Shown here one piece after another: positions 1-8,740 of a stretch of 64,000 bases of DNA. The stretch is from Nitrosomonas ureae (GTDB taxonomy: Bacteria > Pseudomonadota > Gammaproteobacteria > Burkholderiales > Nitrosomonadaceae), in NCBI RefSeq assembly GCF_900108305.1, contig NZ_FNUX01000003.1, forward strand, positions 1 to 64,000, given 5' to 3'. The notes beneath the pieces are model-generated. The model saw nothing but the letters and a program-made list of their open reading frames with translations. It did not search any database and was not told where the DNA came from. Within the stretch, counting starts at the first letter, position 1, and the number at the start of each line of letters is the position of its first letter. Both the position numbers and the translations under genes were made by a program.

Positions 1-395
1 GGCCATTTTTTGGTTGTCTTTTCCATGGAGAAAGCTGCAAAATTTCCCAATCTTTCGATGAAAATCCAACCAACCAAAGTTATTCTCCACATTGAATGGA
101 AATATCAGATTCAATTTCTCAACAACAATTGTTGGGTACTTTTTTCAGGGATGACTAATTAATCAAAAAATACTCCTCCGAAAAATATCGGTAAACGTCA
201 TCTGAAGCACATTAAAACCTCTAAATCTAAAGTACGATTCCCACCCAATCTTTTTCTGATTTTACCTAAACTTTAATAATCATCTGTCGTAAACACACCA
301 GGTGAGATTAATACAAACAAAACCATTTAATTAGTCAGTTATAGATTTTGCAATTCCAGCACTACGAAAAGATATAGCTATTTACGGAGAAAAGT
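1..395. other. Intergenic region upstream of cheY, no gene recognised
   Basis: No convincing coding region is visible here. A minus-strand frame is open to the left window edge for about 30 codons, but it has no recognisable content. A short palindrome, CAACAATTGTTG, followed by a T-rich run lies near 122-150 and could be the end of a gene outside the window. The stretch before cheY carries a candidate flagellar-type promoter, listed separately. Confidence 0.4.
267..293 (+). promoter_or_regulatory. Candidate sigma-28 (FliA) type promoter for cheY-cheZ
   Basis: The sequence reads TAAA, 15 bases, then GTCGTAAA. This matches the spacing of the flagellar sigma-28 consensus (TAAA-N15-GCCGATAA), with five of eight positions agreeing in the -10 part. 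It lies about 100 bases upstream of cheY, and chemotaxis genes are normally sigma-28 dependent. The match is incomplete, so this is a candidate only. Confidence 0.35.
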
Positions 396-803
396 ATGTC
401 TGACAAAAATTTAAAATTCTTGGTGGTCGATGATTTTTCTACTATGCGTAGAATCGTTCGCAACCTTCTAAAAGAACTTGGATTTGTCAATGTTGACGAG
501 GCTGAAGATGGTGCAATTGCGTTGCGTAAACTGCAGGATGGTAATTTTGATTTTATTGTATCCGATTGGAATATGCCCAATATGGACGGATTAACCATGC
601 TCCAGCATGTGCGTGCAAATTCGATATTAAAGGATATTCCCGTCCTCATGGTTACCGCTGAAGCTAAAAAAGAGAATATTGTGGCTGCCGCTCAAGCTGG
701 TGCAAGCGGTTATATCGTTAAACCATTTACTGCCGCCGTGCTTGAGGAGAAGTTAAATAAAATTTTCCAGAACATGAAAGCCAAGATAGCTGAGAAAGCG
801 TAA
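396..803 (+). CDS. cheY: Chemotaxis response regulator CheY
   Basis: This is a single-domain receiver protein of 135 residues. When phosphorylated by CheA it binds the flagellar switch and changes the direction of motor rotation. The acidic pocket is present at D12 and D13, the phosphoacceptor is D57 (SDWNMP), a switch threonine follows in VTAEAK, and the conserved lysine lies in YIVKPF. There is no output domain. A good ribosome site (GGAG) precedes the ATG. The next gene, 32 bases downstream, encodes its phosphatase CheZ, which is the usual order in beta- and gammaproteobacteria and makes assignment as the motor CheY rather than a generic receiver very likely. Confidence 0.95.
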   Translation: MSDKNLKFLVVDDFSTMRRIVRNLLKELGFVNVDEAEDGAIALRKLQDGNFDFIVSDWNMPNMDGLTMLQHVRANSILKDIPVLMVTAEAKKENIVAAAQAGASGYIVKPFTAAVLEEKLNKIFQNMKAKIAEKA

Positions 804-835
804 ATCCCATTTAATAACATACAGGTAAGTTAACT

Positions 836-1591
836 ATGAATACAAAACACCAGACAAAAATAAAAGTTAATGAAATTGATCAAATTCCCACCCCCAAAAG
901 ATCCAGAAAACCGATTCAATTAGCTGATGCATCAAAAAGTTTTGAAACTAATCTCACAAAAAGTGAGGAACTAATAACCGATAAAAAAGTTATTGATCAG
1001 GTTGGATTGTTAACACGAAATTTACATGATAGCTTACGAGAATTAGGATATGACACACGTCTCCAAGAGATTGCTGCTGAAGTGCCCGAAGCTCAAGATA
1101 AGCTGACTTATGTAGCCACAAAAACTGAACAAGCTGCGGAGCGCGCACTCAACGCTACTGAGATCGCGATGCCGATTCAAGAAAAGCTTGCAAATAATGC
1201 AATTTATCTATCCGAAAAATGGAAACAAGCCTTTGAAACTCAGCAAGTGAATCCAGATACTGAAATATTCAAAACATTACTTATTGAAACACTTCAATAT
1301 CTTGACAAAGTACCTGAACAAACTAATGCAACCAATACACAATTGCTTGAAATAATGATGGCACAGGATTTCCAAGATCTCACAGGCCAAGTAATCAAGA
1401 AAATTACGCATATGGTACAAAGCTTAGAAAAAGATCTAATCGATCTATTGTTGGCCAATGCCCCTGTCAAGAAGAACCATGCGGATGATGAAGGGCTTAT
1501 GAATGGACCGGTCACCAATCCGGAGAAAAGAAATGATGTTGTATGTAATCAAGATCAAGTAGATGATTTTCTGGCTAGCCTTGGTTTCTGA
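836..1591 (+). CDS. cheZ: CheY-P phosphatase CheZ
   Basis: CheZ dephosphorylates CheY-P and so ends the tumble signal. The protein has 251 residues and is mostly helical. The catalytic segment DFQDLTGQVIKK lies near residues 176-187 and holds the Asp and Gln that act on CheY. The extreme C-terminus (QDQVDDFLASLGF) is the amphipathic CheY-binding tail known from enteric CheZ. The N-terminal 50 residues are lysine-rich and poorly conserved. The gene sits 32 bases after cheY with a ribosome site AGGTAAG, so the two are almost certainly cotranscribed. Confidence 0.95.
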   Translation: MNTKHQTKIKVNEIDQIPTPKRSRKPIQLADASKSFETNLTKSEELITDKKVIDQVGLLTRNLHDSLRELGYDTRLQEIAAEVPEAQDKLTYVATKTEQAAERALNATEIAMPIQEKLANNAIYLSEKWKQAFETQQVNPDTEIFKTLLIETLQYLDKVPEQTNATNTQLLEIMMAQDFQDLTGQVIKKITHMVQSLEKDLIDLLLANAPVKKNHADDEGLMNGPVTNPEKRNDVVCNQDQVDDFLASLGF

Positions 1592-1754
1592 GCTACACAT
1601 AAAATTTTCCAGGTATCACTGTATGAATTGATCTCTGGTTTTGCGATTCTGATTTTCTTTATTTTGGAGGGATTTCTTCCCGCGATAGCATCTGATATAC
1701 AAAACCATGCAAGGACGCACAGGGCAAGCTTGAGCAACCTTATAAGGAACAAAC

Positions 1755-1984
1755 ATGGCGAACACTACGCAACAAATCGCACTCCACCCCCGCGCAATCC
1801 AGCGGTTGCCATATCTCAAAAACAGCGTTTAGGCGTTTCCGGCTCTACAATTTGGAACTGGTATAAGAATGGCACATTTCCCAAGCTCATCAAATTGTCT
1901 GAAAACTGTATAACCTGGCATGCCACAGATGCAGAAGCATGGGCACAAGCTCGCATCGCCGCTAGCCTTCCAGATCATGCTTAA
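1755..1984 (+). pseudogene. AlpA-like phage regulator, split by a -1 frameshift
   Basis: The first frame starts at the ATG at 1755 behind the ribosome site AAGGAAC and encodes about 25 residues (MANTTQQIALHP... to LKNS), ending at a TAG at 1830-1832. The rest of an AlpA-type winged HTH regulator continues in the -1 frame: RLGVSGSTIWNWYKNGTF, then a WHATDAEAWAQARIA tail to 1984. The two parts join at CTCAAAAACAG. One extra A, or a -1 slip on C-AAA-AAC, would restore one protein of about 76 residues. AlpA-like proteins regulate prophage or island excision genes. A decayed gene is the simplest reading; programmed frameshifting is the alternative. Confidence 0.6.
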
Positions 1985-2369
1985 CAACAAAATACCCCCG
2001 CTAGCAGGCAAAGACAGGTTTGGAAATAAATCACCGTCAAATCGTAACACTAAAAAATTTCTCGCATACGGTAAGATAGCTAGAAGATAGTAGTGAAATC
2101 CAACTCAAACCATCCAATTGCTTTTATGTCTTTTAAGAAAAAGCAAAGAATAAAAATTGCACTTCGTACTTAAATCCATCTTGGCTTATAAAGTTCGTCA
2201 TCACTTTTAATTGATTTAAACTCAATCAATCGCAAGAAATACACATTCCCCCAGTTCTTTAATTTGAAAAAGAAATGGCCATTACAGCCTTGATTGTGAT
2301 AAATTCATGGTTGGTAAGTCAGGTATATAAAAATTGGCTTCCTTCATAACATTAATATAGGAGTTGAAA
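1985..2369. other. Intergenic region, nothing recognised
   Basis: This is an AT-rich stretch between the AlpA-like remnant and the small secreted protein gene. No open frame with recognisable content and no clear hairpin terminator were seen. The promoter of the following gene must lie here, but I could not pick a convincing -35/-10 pair. Confidence 0.3.
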
Positions 2370-2597
2370 ATGAACAAATTTCTGATCGCTGCAATCGGTT
2401 TGGTTTTTTTATTGGGATCTTCTGTCACAATGGCAAGCGGAAACAAAGAGTCTTCACTGCCTCCAGTATCTGCCCAGGATATCTTGAATAAAATGTCATG
2501 CGAAGGCAAAAAAGACGGTGAGAAAATTAGAGATCGTACTGACGGTGAAATGATTACCTGCCCTGCGAAAATAAAACAGCCCAATTTTGGTAAATAA
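2370..2597 (+). CDS. Small secreted protein of unknown function
   Basis: The protein has 75 residues, and I do not recognise the family. Residues 1-22 form a classic signal peptide: a lysine near the start, then a hydrophobic run IAAIGLVFLLGSSVTMA with an AxA-like cleavage site. The mature part is about 50 residues, strongly charged, with two cysteines (MSCEG and MITCPA) about 25 residues apart that could form a disulphide in the periplasm. The ATG at 2370 follows a TAGGAG ribosome site at 2357-2362. An upstream in-frame TTG at 2364 lies inside the spacer and is unlikely. The gene stands alone between two long intergenic gaps. Confidence 0.7.
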   Translation: MNKFLIAAIGLVFLLGSSVTMASGNKESSLPPVSAQDILNKMSCEGKKDGEKIRDRTDGEMITCPAKIKQPNFGK

Positions 2598-3024
2598 TTA
2601 ATTAGCTGTAGAGCAAACCCATAAATAGGTCAAGTTTGGATAGATAGTTTTTTTATGCTTTATCATCTAAAGCAATCGTATCGATTGAATAATGATTTGA
2701 ATAAATTAAGCGACTACTGGCTTGATCTATTGTTTTGCGTGCCAACGCAAGAATATATCTTGGAGCGGATGGATAATCCCTCAGCAAACTGAATAATTTT
2801 TTCTTGGATTTGTCGCAATCATATTGGTGGATATAATCATCTAAAATAACTTATCGCAACGATCCATTAAAACTACACACAAAATTATCATTCCCAGAAG
2901 AAAGTAAGGCCCCAATAAAAATATCTTGATAATAAAATGCTTAAAAGATATTTTCCTCGCTCATAAAAATAGGTGAATTAATACAAATTTGATTTGCAAT
3001 TTTTACTCATTGAGAAGGAAAATA
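2598..3024. other. Intergenic region with one possible tiny ORF
   Basis: This 427-base gap between the small secreted protein and the D,D-peptidase gene holds no recognisable gene. One short open frame (2655-2792) is listed separately at low confidence. No strong terminator hairpin was seen. Confidence 0.3.
2655..2792 (+). CDS. Possible 45-residue ORF, unknown
   Basis: An ATG frame encodes 45 residues with a soluble, mixed-charge composition (MLYHLKQSYRLNNDLNKL at the start, ERMDNPSAN at the end). No signal peptide, membrane segment or recognised motif is visible. The upstream sequence has only a weak ribosome site (TTGGATAGATAG). It may be a chance frame or a gene remnant. Confidence 0.15.
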   Translation: MLYHLKQSYRLNNDLNKLSDYWLDLLFCVPTQEYILERMDNPSAN

Positions 3025-3879
3025 ATGAAACAAGTATTTATTTTATATTGTATTTTGTTTTTTTATACCGGCAGTTCACTGGCACAAAAAAACAATCTGG
3101 ACGTTAAATCTCAGGCGGCCCTCGTTTTTAATGCACAGAATGAGCACGTCATCTACGACAAGAATGCCGATAAGGTTATGCCCATCGCTTCCATCACCAA
3201 ATTAATGACGGCTATCGTCACACTGGATACCCGATTATCACCGAATGAAATCATCACGATAGAGAGTGCTGATGTTGACAAGCTGAAGTACACAACTTCC
3301 CGCTTACCCGTAGGCAGCAAGCTTTCGCGACATGAATTGTTGAAGTTATCACTGATGTCTTCAGAAAACCGTGCAGCAGCAGCATTAGGGCGTACCTACC
3401 CTGGTGGCACTCAGGCATTTGTGAATGCCATGAACATTAAAGCCAAACAAATGGGTATGCTTAATAGCCGATTTGTCGAACCTACCGGATTGAGCAGCAA
3501 TAATGTATCGAGTGCGCGCGATTTGGCCAAACTGGTCGCTGCCTCCAATCGCTATAGTGTCATACGTGAATTCTCCACCGCATCACAACATTCCGTATTT
3601 CCGGGAAACAAACGCGGTCAGTTGCAATATGTCAATTCCAATAGCTTGGTGCGCAGCCAGAACTGGACTATCGATGTTTCCAAAACCGGATACCTGAATG
3701 AAGCCGGGCGCTGCCTAGTCATGCACGCCAAAATTTCCGGGCAGCCCGTTGTTATCGTGCTCCTTAATTCGTGGGGTAAAAATACCCGTATCGGTGACGC
3801 AAATCGTGTCAGGAAATGGATAGAAAGCAATCAAAACCGTAAGCAGGTTAGCGGGATCAATCAGATTAAACCAAACTAA
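3025..3879 (+). CDS. Periplasmic D,D-peptidase (PBP7/8-like, S11 family)
   Basis: This is a low-molecular-weight penicillin-binding protein of 284 residues that cleaves D-Ala-containing cross-links or stem peptides in peptidoglycan. A signal peptide spans about residues 1-20. All three penicillin-fold motifs are present: SITK with the nucleophile S56 and K59, an S-E-N triad in MSSENRAA, and KTG in SKTGYLN. The length and lack of a C-terminal amphipathic anchor fit PBP7 (PbpG) endopeptidases better than DacA carboxypeptidases. The ATG at 3025 is chosen over the upstream 2989 start because AGAAGGAA lies just before it and it begins a proper signal peptide. The stop overlaps the stop of the convergent M32 peptidase gene. 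Confidence 0.88.
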   Translation: MKQVFILYCILFFYTGSSLAQKNNLDVKSQAALVFNAQNEHVIYDKNADKVMPIASITKLMTAIVTLDTRLSPNEIITIESADVDKLKYTTSRLPVGSKLSRHELLKLSLMSSENRAAAALGRTYPGGTQAFVNAMNIKAKQMGMLNSRFVEPTGLSSNNVSSARDLAKLVAASNRYSVIREFSTASQHSVFPGNKRGQLQYVNSNSLVRSQNWTIDVSKTGYLNEAGRCLVMHAKISGQPVVIVLLNSWGKNTRIGDANRVRKWIESNQNRKQVSGINQIKPN

Positions 3880-5381
3880 CCCAGTTGGTAAATCTCACTG
3901 TATTTAGTCGTTAAGTAATGAATAAAATGATCCGGACTCAAAGCCTCACCTGTTACACGCTGCACCAGTTCTTGTGGCGTGTAAAGTCTGCCCTGGCGAT
4001 GGATTTTTTCGTTTAACCACCTTTTAATTGGCGAAAAATTACCTGTTGCAATGTTCATTTCCGTCTCAGGTTGCTCACTCAGCAATACGGTATAAAACTG
4101 ACAGGCATATATCGCACCCAGTGTATATGAAGGAAAATACCCGAACGCTCCGCCGCTCCAATGCGAATCCTGCAATACGCCCAAGGTATCAGTGGGTGGC
4201 GTAATTCCCAGATATTTCCGCATCAACTCATTCCAGATATCAGGCAAATCATCGACTCGCATCGAATCGTCAAACAGACCCTTCTCGATTTCGTAGCGCA
4301 ATATGACATGCAATGGGTAAGTCACTTCATCCGCTTCCACACGGATAAAACCCGGTTTGCACGTATTGATCGCGCGATAAAACGAATCCACATTGGCGGA
4401 TTGCAGATTATCCGGAAATGTGGCTCGAATCGTATCGAAATAATGCGAGCAGAACGGCTTGCCTTGCGCAACCATGCGTTCCCAGAACAACGACTGGGAT
4501 TCATGAATCCCCATCGTTAATGATTCCGATGCCGGCACATCGCCCAACTCACACGGGCGCCCCTGTTCGTACAGTGCATGACCAGTCTCATGAATCACCG
4601 AATACAAAGATTCGATAAAATCACTGTCTTTATAGCGCGTTGTAATTCGCACATCGGTAGGATGGCTGCCACCGCAAAAAGGATGCACCGACACATCGAT
4701 CCGACCTTGTTGAATATTAAAACCGATATCCTGGCTGATTTTGCGTGCTAACGCTTCCTGTTTATCCAACGCAAATCTGCCTTGCAAGAACGATGTATCC
4801 GGCTGCAGAGGATGGCTCTGAATAGTCTCGATCAATGGGATCAATTCCTGTTTCAGGCGTTCGAATATGGGCGTGATCATGTCCATCGTGGTGCCGCGCT
4901 CAAACAGGTCGATATTGGCATCATAAGGCTTCAAATCGGGCGATACACGCTGCGCCCACTCGGTTTTCAATGCCAGGAAACGTTTCAACACCGGCGCGAA
5001 ATCGGAAAACTTATTCTCTTTTCGCGCCATCACCCAAATACCCTGCCCGCGCGAACTCAATTCTGCCAGCTCCTGCACCAGTTGCTTCGGCACTTTGGTT
5101 TCCAATTCATAACTGTGCAGCGCTTCGCGGATATTACAGCGCTCCACTTCACCCAGGCAATCAGAATTTTTTTCTTTCAGCTCATTCAAGCAATCCCCCA
5201 GCGCAGGATCTGTCATGCGCTCATGAATCACCCCCGCCAGCGCAGCCATCTGTTTCGCGCGCGCCTCACCGGCACCTGCAGGCATCATCACTTCCTGATC
5301 CCATCCCAGCGTACTCATCACGCCATTTAAATGAGCAATTTCTTCCAGTTTCTGTACTAAATTTTGATAATGTTGATTCAT
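3876..5381 (-). CDS. Metallocarboxypeptidase, M32 (Taq) family
   Basis: This cytoplasmic zinc carboxypeptidase removes C-terminal residues from peptides. It has 501 residues, the usual length of the family. The zinc motif HETGH (HExxH) lies in the middle, with further family landmarks: the N-terminal STLGWDQEVMMP segment, the GGSHPTDVRITTRY segment before the zinc site, and the DSHWSGGAFGYFPSYTLG segment near the C-terminus. The second ATG is preferred as start because GAGTGGA sits 6 bases before it. The gene is convergent with the D,D-peptidase gene, and the two overlap by 4 bases at their stops. Confidence 0.9.
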   Translation of the reverse strand: MNQHYQNLVQKLEEIAHLNGVMSTLGWDQEVMMPAGAGEARAKQMAALAGVIHERMTDPALGDCLNELKEKNSDCLGEVERCNIREALHSYELETKVPKQLVQELAELSSRGQGIWVMARKENKFSDFAPVLKRFLALKTEWAQRVSPDLKPYDANIDLFERGTTMDMITPIFERLKQELIPLIETIQSHPLQPDTSFLQGRFALDKQEALARKISQDIGFNIQQGRIDVSVHPFCGGSHPTDVRITTRYKDSDFIESLYSVIHETGHALYEQGRPCELGDVPASESLTMGIHESQSLFWERMVAQGKPFCSHYFDTIRATFPDNLQSANVDSFYRAINTCKPGFIRVEADEVTYPLHVILRYEIEKGLFDDSMRVDDLPDIWNELMRKYLGITPPTDTLGVLQDSHWSGGAFGYFPSYTLGAIYACQFYTVLLSEQPETEMNIATGNFSPIKRWLNEKIHRQGRLYTPQELVQRVTGEALSPDHFIHYLTTKYSEIYQLG

Positions 5382-5501
5382 AGTCATTCCACTCTTTAAT
5401 CAAAATACTAATAATTACACTTAATCCCCTAGCCTCAGAGAATAGCGCTAAAATCACAATCACCATTTCGTACAACTTTAACACTAATCATTCACACAAA
5501 C

Positions 5502-5945
5502 ATGCTCTGGATAAAATCACTGCACATCATTTTTATGGTCACCTGGTTCGCAGGATTATTCTACCTGCCACGCTTATTCGTCTATCACGCCCAATGCGAA
5601 GATCAACCCGGCAAAGAGCGCTTCAAGATCATGGAGCGCAAACTGTATTATGGCATTATGACCCCCGGCGCGGTGCTGACTGTAGTGTTCGGCGTGTGGC
5701 TTTGGCTGAGCTACGGTTTCTCGGGAAGCTGGTTGCACGCCAAGCTGGCATTGGTATTGATACTGATCGTCTATCATTATTACTGCGGAAAATTTGTCAC
5801 GGCGTTTAAAAACGACAGCAATACGCATAGTCACGTGTTTTACCGCTGGTTCAATGAATTTCCGGTACTTGTTTTGTTTGCAGTAGTAATACTGGTGGTG
5901 GTTAAACCGGATTTGGTTGAATGGATTTCCGGATTACTTAATTAA
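5502..5945 (+). CDS. hemJ: Protoporphyrinogen IX oxidase HemJ
   Basis: HemJ carries out the six-electron oxidation of protoporphyrinogen IX to protoporphyrin IX in the membrane, the penultimate step of haem synthesis. The 147-residue protein has four predicted membrane segments. The conserved N-terminal histidine (KSLHIIFMVTWFAGLFYLPR) and the later MTPGAVLTV, HAKLALVL and FNEFPV segments are typical of HemJ (formerly UPF0093). A haem-rich organism with several c-type cytochromes needs this activity. No strong ribosome site precedes the ATG. Confidence 0.9.
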   Translation: MLWIKSLHIIFMVTWFAGLFYLPRLFVYHAQCEDQPGKERFKIMERKLYYGIMTPGAVLTVVFGVWLWLSYGFSGSWLHAKLALVLILIVYHYYCGKFVTAFKNDSNTHSHVFYRWFNEFPVLVLFAVVILVVVKPDLVEWISGLLN

Positions 5946-5999
5946 ATATTATTAATATAGAGGTATCGTTAAAATTCCCAGAGGTTTCTTGTTTTAAAT

Positions 6000-6401
6000 T
6001 TAACGCACTGAATCACCCTGAATAGCTTGCGAACGTATACGCGCACCTACAGTTGCTTCGATAATTTTATCACGAAGAATTTCCAATTTGTCTTGCCTAG
6101 AAATTGGAATATCAAGTTTACGCGCTATTGGCTCAACCGACTTGCGTGTACAGTAATGTGTGTCGAGAAAGCGTTGAGCCTCTTCTCTATTTGGAAAGGC
6201 TATAAGTTTGTTTATCACATCCACCAAATCAATTTCATTAACCTGATTTATTGTTTCGTCTCTATTCCTTTTGCGAGTAAAGCGTATCTCGATATTGTAT
6301 GAATCATCACTCAACTTAGACAGATCATCCTCACTCAACCTATCGATTGCACGAGCAAGTCGCCGAAAAACTTTCTGAAATATAAATTTTCCGTTATTCA
6401 T
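6000..6401 (-). CDS. Unknown partner protein of a ParA-like ATPase
   Basis: This 133-residue soluble, basic protein belongs to no family I can name. The N-terminal half is rich in Arg and Lys (FRRLARAIDRL; IRFTRKRNRDE). The C-terminal half ends in a helical region (RKLDIPISRQDKLEILRDKI followed by IEATVGARIRSQAI) that resembles SAP/Rho-N-like nucleic-acid binding tails in spacing, but this is only an impression. Its ATG overlaps the TGA of the ParA-like gene in an ATGA arrangement, so the two are translationally coupled. By analogy with other ParA pairs it could be the DNA- or cargo-binding adaptor, although it shows no ParB signature. Confidence 0.75.
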   Translation of the reverse strand: MNNGKFIFQKVFRRLARAIDRLSEDDLSKLSDDSYNIEIRFTRKRNRDETINQVNEIDLVDVINKLIAFPNREEAQRFLDTHYCTRKSVEPIARKLDIPISRQDKLEILRDKIIEATVGARIRSQAIQGDSVR

Positions 6402-7330
6402 TTTTTGCCCTTATTCTCAAGCACAGCCTCAAATTCATCAACGAATGCTTCAATCTCACTTACTACATCAGCGTGAGTGCTATTCGAATAATAATTTAGT
6501 ACTACTGGCTTCAAATTCTGAGGTGCATCAGAAAAAATTGTTTTATTTTCACGGAAATAGCTTTTGAATGTTGGAACACCGAGTCGTTTTGTTTGAGAGA
6601 TAAATTGCCTTTGTGCCGAAATTGGCTGACCACTATTGATCTGAATCATTGTGAAAATAACACCAAGTATTTCAGGCTTAATTTTCTCTGTGCCATTATC
6701 TAAGTCGACATAATCGTTAAATTCTTTGACGAGTTCATTAACGCTACGATGCAAGTAATCGATTCCAAGAGTTGAAAGATAATCAGGCTTGGCAGGAATA
6801 AGGATCTTTTCACTTGCAACAATTGCATTTTTAGTGACGATATTGAAGTTGGGCGGACAATCCATCAACACGATATCGTAGTCATCGCTGTTAGCAAGCC
6901 CAGAGATTGCTTCTCGAAGCTTCCCATGTACTTTGATGTAATTTCGCTTTGCTTGTTGTAAATTTACGCCACCAAGGAGAGTGGCCAATTCTAAATCTAC
7001 ATTTATTAATCCCAAATGGGAGCAAATTAGATCAATACATCCTTCATTTTTTAGGAAACGATTAACATCTGGTGAAATCACATAATCAGTTAGCGGAGCT
7101 GGCTCTTTTCCTTCGCTGATCGCATCAAACCAAGATTTGATGGTTAGTGATGCTTTGTAAGCATCATCCCATTTATCTGGTGTAACGAAGGAAAATGTTA
7201 GGCTCGCTTGGGCATCCATGTCAATCAATAATACCCTTTCACCTCTGTAAGCAAGTTCACCAGCAAGATTTGCTGTTACTGTGGTTTTACCGACACCACC
7301 CTTGTAGTTTATGACAGCAACAATTTCCAT
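6398..7330 (-). CDS. ParA/Soj-family ATPase of an orphan two-gene cassette
   Basis: This is a 310-residue deviant Walker P-loop ATPase. The N-terminal KGGVGKTT carries the signature lysine of the ParA/MinD class, followed by LLIDMDAQASLT and, later, the Walker B-like IVLMDCPPNF. Such proteins dimerise on ATP and position DNA or protein cargo. No ParB gene is adjacent; the only partner is the 133-residue gene coupled by an ATGA overlap. The second ATG (7330) is preferred because AAGGA lies 6 bases before it. A 16-bp palindrome directly upstream suggests autoregulation. This is not the chromosomal parAB locus, which normally lies by gidAB, and it may derive from a plasmid, island or defence-type module. 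Confidence 0.85.
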   Translation of the reverse strand: MEIVAVINYKGGVGKTTVTANLAGELAYRGERVLLIDMDAQASLTFSFVTPDKWDDAYKASLTIKSWFDAISEGKEPAPLTDYVISPDVNRFLKNEGCIDLICSHLGLINVDLELATLLGGVNLQQAKRNYIKVHGKLREAISGLANSDDYDIVLMDCPPNFNIVTKNAIVASEKILIPAKPDYLSTLGIDYLHRSVNELVKEFNDYVDLDNGTEKIKPEILGVIFTMIQINSGQPISAQRQFISQTKRLGVPTFKSYFRENKTIFSDAPQNLKPVVLNYYSNSTHADVVSEIEAFVDEFEAVLENKGKK

Positions 7331-7344
7331 AAACATTCCTTAAT

Positions 7345-7360
7345 AATTCTAACTAGAATT
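7345..7360. promoter_or_regulatory. Palindromic candidate operator before the ParA cassette
   Basis: AATTCTAACTAGAATT is a perfect inverted repeat with 7-base arms and a 2-base centre. It ends 15 bases before the ParA-like start codon, just upstream of its ribosome site. ParA-type operons are often autorepressed from such sites. The assignment rests on position and symmetry only. Confidence 0.4.
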
Positions 7361-7451
7361 AAACAAACAACAATAAATTACCCATTAATTTTCTCTTCTC
7401 TAATTACATCTACATTTCTATTTGCCATAAAATATTTAGCCTCGCAAATAC

Positions 7452-7985
7452 CTAATCATCCACAACCACTTGACCCGGAAATAGCACATCCGTAAATCCA
7501 AAAGAACGAAAATCCTTGATCCGCATCGGATACAGAATCCCCTGCAAGTGATCACATTCGTGCTGCACCACGCGCGCGTGGAAACCATTGACGTTGCGGT
7601 CGATCGCTGAGCCGTATTGATCGAAGCCCTGATAGTGCAGGCTCGCATAACGTGGTACGACGCCGCGCATGCCGGGTACGCTCAGGCAACCTTCCCAGCC
7701 GTCTTCTTTGTCGTCGGATAATGGCGTCAAATGCGGATTGAGGAGCACGGTAAAGGGCACTTCGTCGGCATCGGGATAACGTTGATTCTTTTCAAATCCA
7801 AAAATGACAACTTGCAGGCTCACGCCAATTTGCGGCGCCGCCAGGCCTGCGCCGTTCAAATACGCCATGGTGTCCTGCATATCCTGAATCAGCGTATGCA
7901 GTTCCGGGGTATCGAATCGATCGACAGGTTTAGCCACTTGCAGCAGCAATGGCTCGCCCATTTTGAGTACCGGTTTAATGGCCAT
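7452..7985 (-). CDS. def: Peptide deformylase
   Basis: Peptide deformylase removes the N-formyl group from nascent proteins. The protein has 177 residues and all three catalytic motifs: [17 protein letters not shown] with the metal-binding Cys, and QHECDH with the two metal His and catalytic Glu. The start overlaps the end of the upstream phosphorylase gene by 11 bases, so it is cotranscribed with hpt and the phosphorylase rather than with fmt, its common partner elsewhere. A second def near fmt cannot be excluded because only this window is visible. Confidence 0.93.
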   Translation of the reverse strand: MAIKPVLKMGEPLLLQVAKPVDRFDTPELHTLIQDMQDTMAYLNGAGLAAPQIGVSLQVVIFGFEKNQRYPDADEVPFTVLLNPHLTPLSDDKEDGWEGCLSVPGMRGVVPRYASLHYQGFDQYGSAIDRNVNGFHARVVQHECDHLQGILYPMRIKDFRSFGFTDVLFPGQVVVDD

Positions 7986-8721
7986 TGCAGCTCACCACAT
8001 GTTCCAGAATGTTTCTAACTCCCTTCATCGCTTGCTCCAATACGGCATAAATCTCCTTTAACGGAATACCGTTCACGTTAGTGCCGCGTCCTGCGGCATA
8101 ATTGGCGACCACGGCAATACTGGCATAATTTAAGTTCAGCTCCCTTGCCAGCGCGGCTTCCGGCATACCGGTCATGCCTACGATATCCGCGCCGTCGCGC
8201 TCCAGTCGGTTGATCTCGGCAGCTGTTTCCAGCCGGGGACCTTGCGTCGCGGCATAAACTCCACCATCGAAAACTGCTTCGTTGGCATTTTTTGCCGCTT
8301 GCAGCAATAATGCACGGGTGCGCTGACTATATGGCAAGGTCATATCAATATGCGTAACGGGCTGTTCCTTGCCTTCAAAAAAAGTGAAGCTTCGTCCATA
8401 AGTATAATCAATAACCTGATCCGGAATCATTAGCCGTCCCGGTGCCAGATCAGCGCGAATACCGCCGACCGACGCTACAGCGATGACATGCGATGGCTGC
8501 AAAGAATGCAGCGCCCATAAATTTGCGCGATAATTGATCGCATGCGGTGGAATCGTGTGTCCATGCCCATGCCGTGCCAGAAAAACGATATCTTCATTTC
8601 TCATCTTGCCAAAGGTCAATGGACCGGAAGGCTCACCGTAAGGGGTACGTATAATTTCCCGGCGCGATATTTCCAGGCAGGATAATTGCGTCATTCCACT
8701 GCCGCCAATAATTGCAAACAT
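7975..8721 (-). CDS. S-methyl-5'-thioinosine (or thioadenosine) phosphorylase
   Basis: This purine nucleoside phosphorylase of the MTAP/PNP class II family has 248 residues and lies in the cytoplasm. It splits methylthio-nucleosides formed from polyamine synthesis and returns the purine base to salvage. Visible signatures are the N-terminal phosphate loop IIGGSGM, the [18 protein letters not shown] block, [13 protein letters not shown] and the substrate loop [13 protein letters not shown]. The SNGG-type region and short length resemble the bacterial methylthioinosine phosphorylase group, but substrate preference cannot be settled by reading. The second ATG is chosen because GGGAG is only one base from the first. 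The gene lies 19 bases after hpt, consistent with hypoxanthine being passed to Hpt. Confidence 0.8.
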   Translation of the reverse strand: MFAIIGGSGMTQLSCLEISRREIIRTPYGEPSGPLTFGKMRNEDIVFLARHGHGHTIPPHAINYRANLWALHSLQPSHVIAVASVGGIRADLAPGRLMIPDQVIDYTYGRSFTFFEGKEQPVTHIDMTLPYSQRTRALLLQAAKNANEAVFDGGVYAATQGPRLETAAEINRLERDGADIVGMTGMPEAALARELNLNYASIAVVANYAAGRGTNVNGIPLKEIYAVLEQAMKGVRNILEHVVSCNGH

Positions 8722-8740
8722 CATTCTCCCAAACTTAAAT

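Noticed and set aside
4782..5330. Long plus-strand ORF (182 residues) opposite the M32 peptidase gene
   Set aside because: It lies wholly antisense to a clear peptidase gene and its His/Arg/Gln-rich translation has no domain features; it is a shadow frame.
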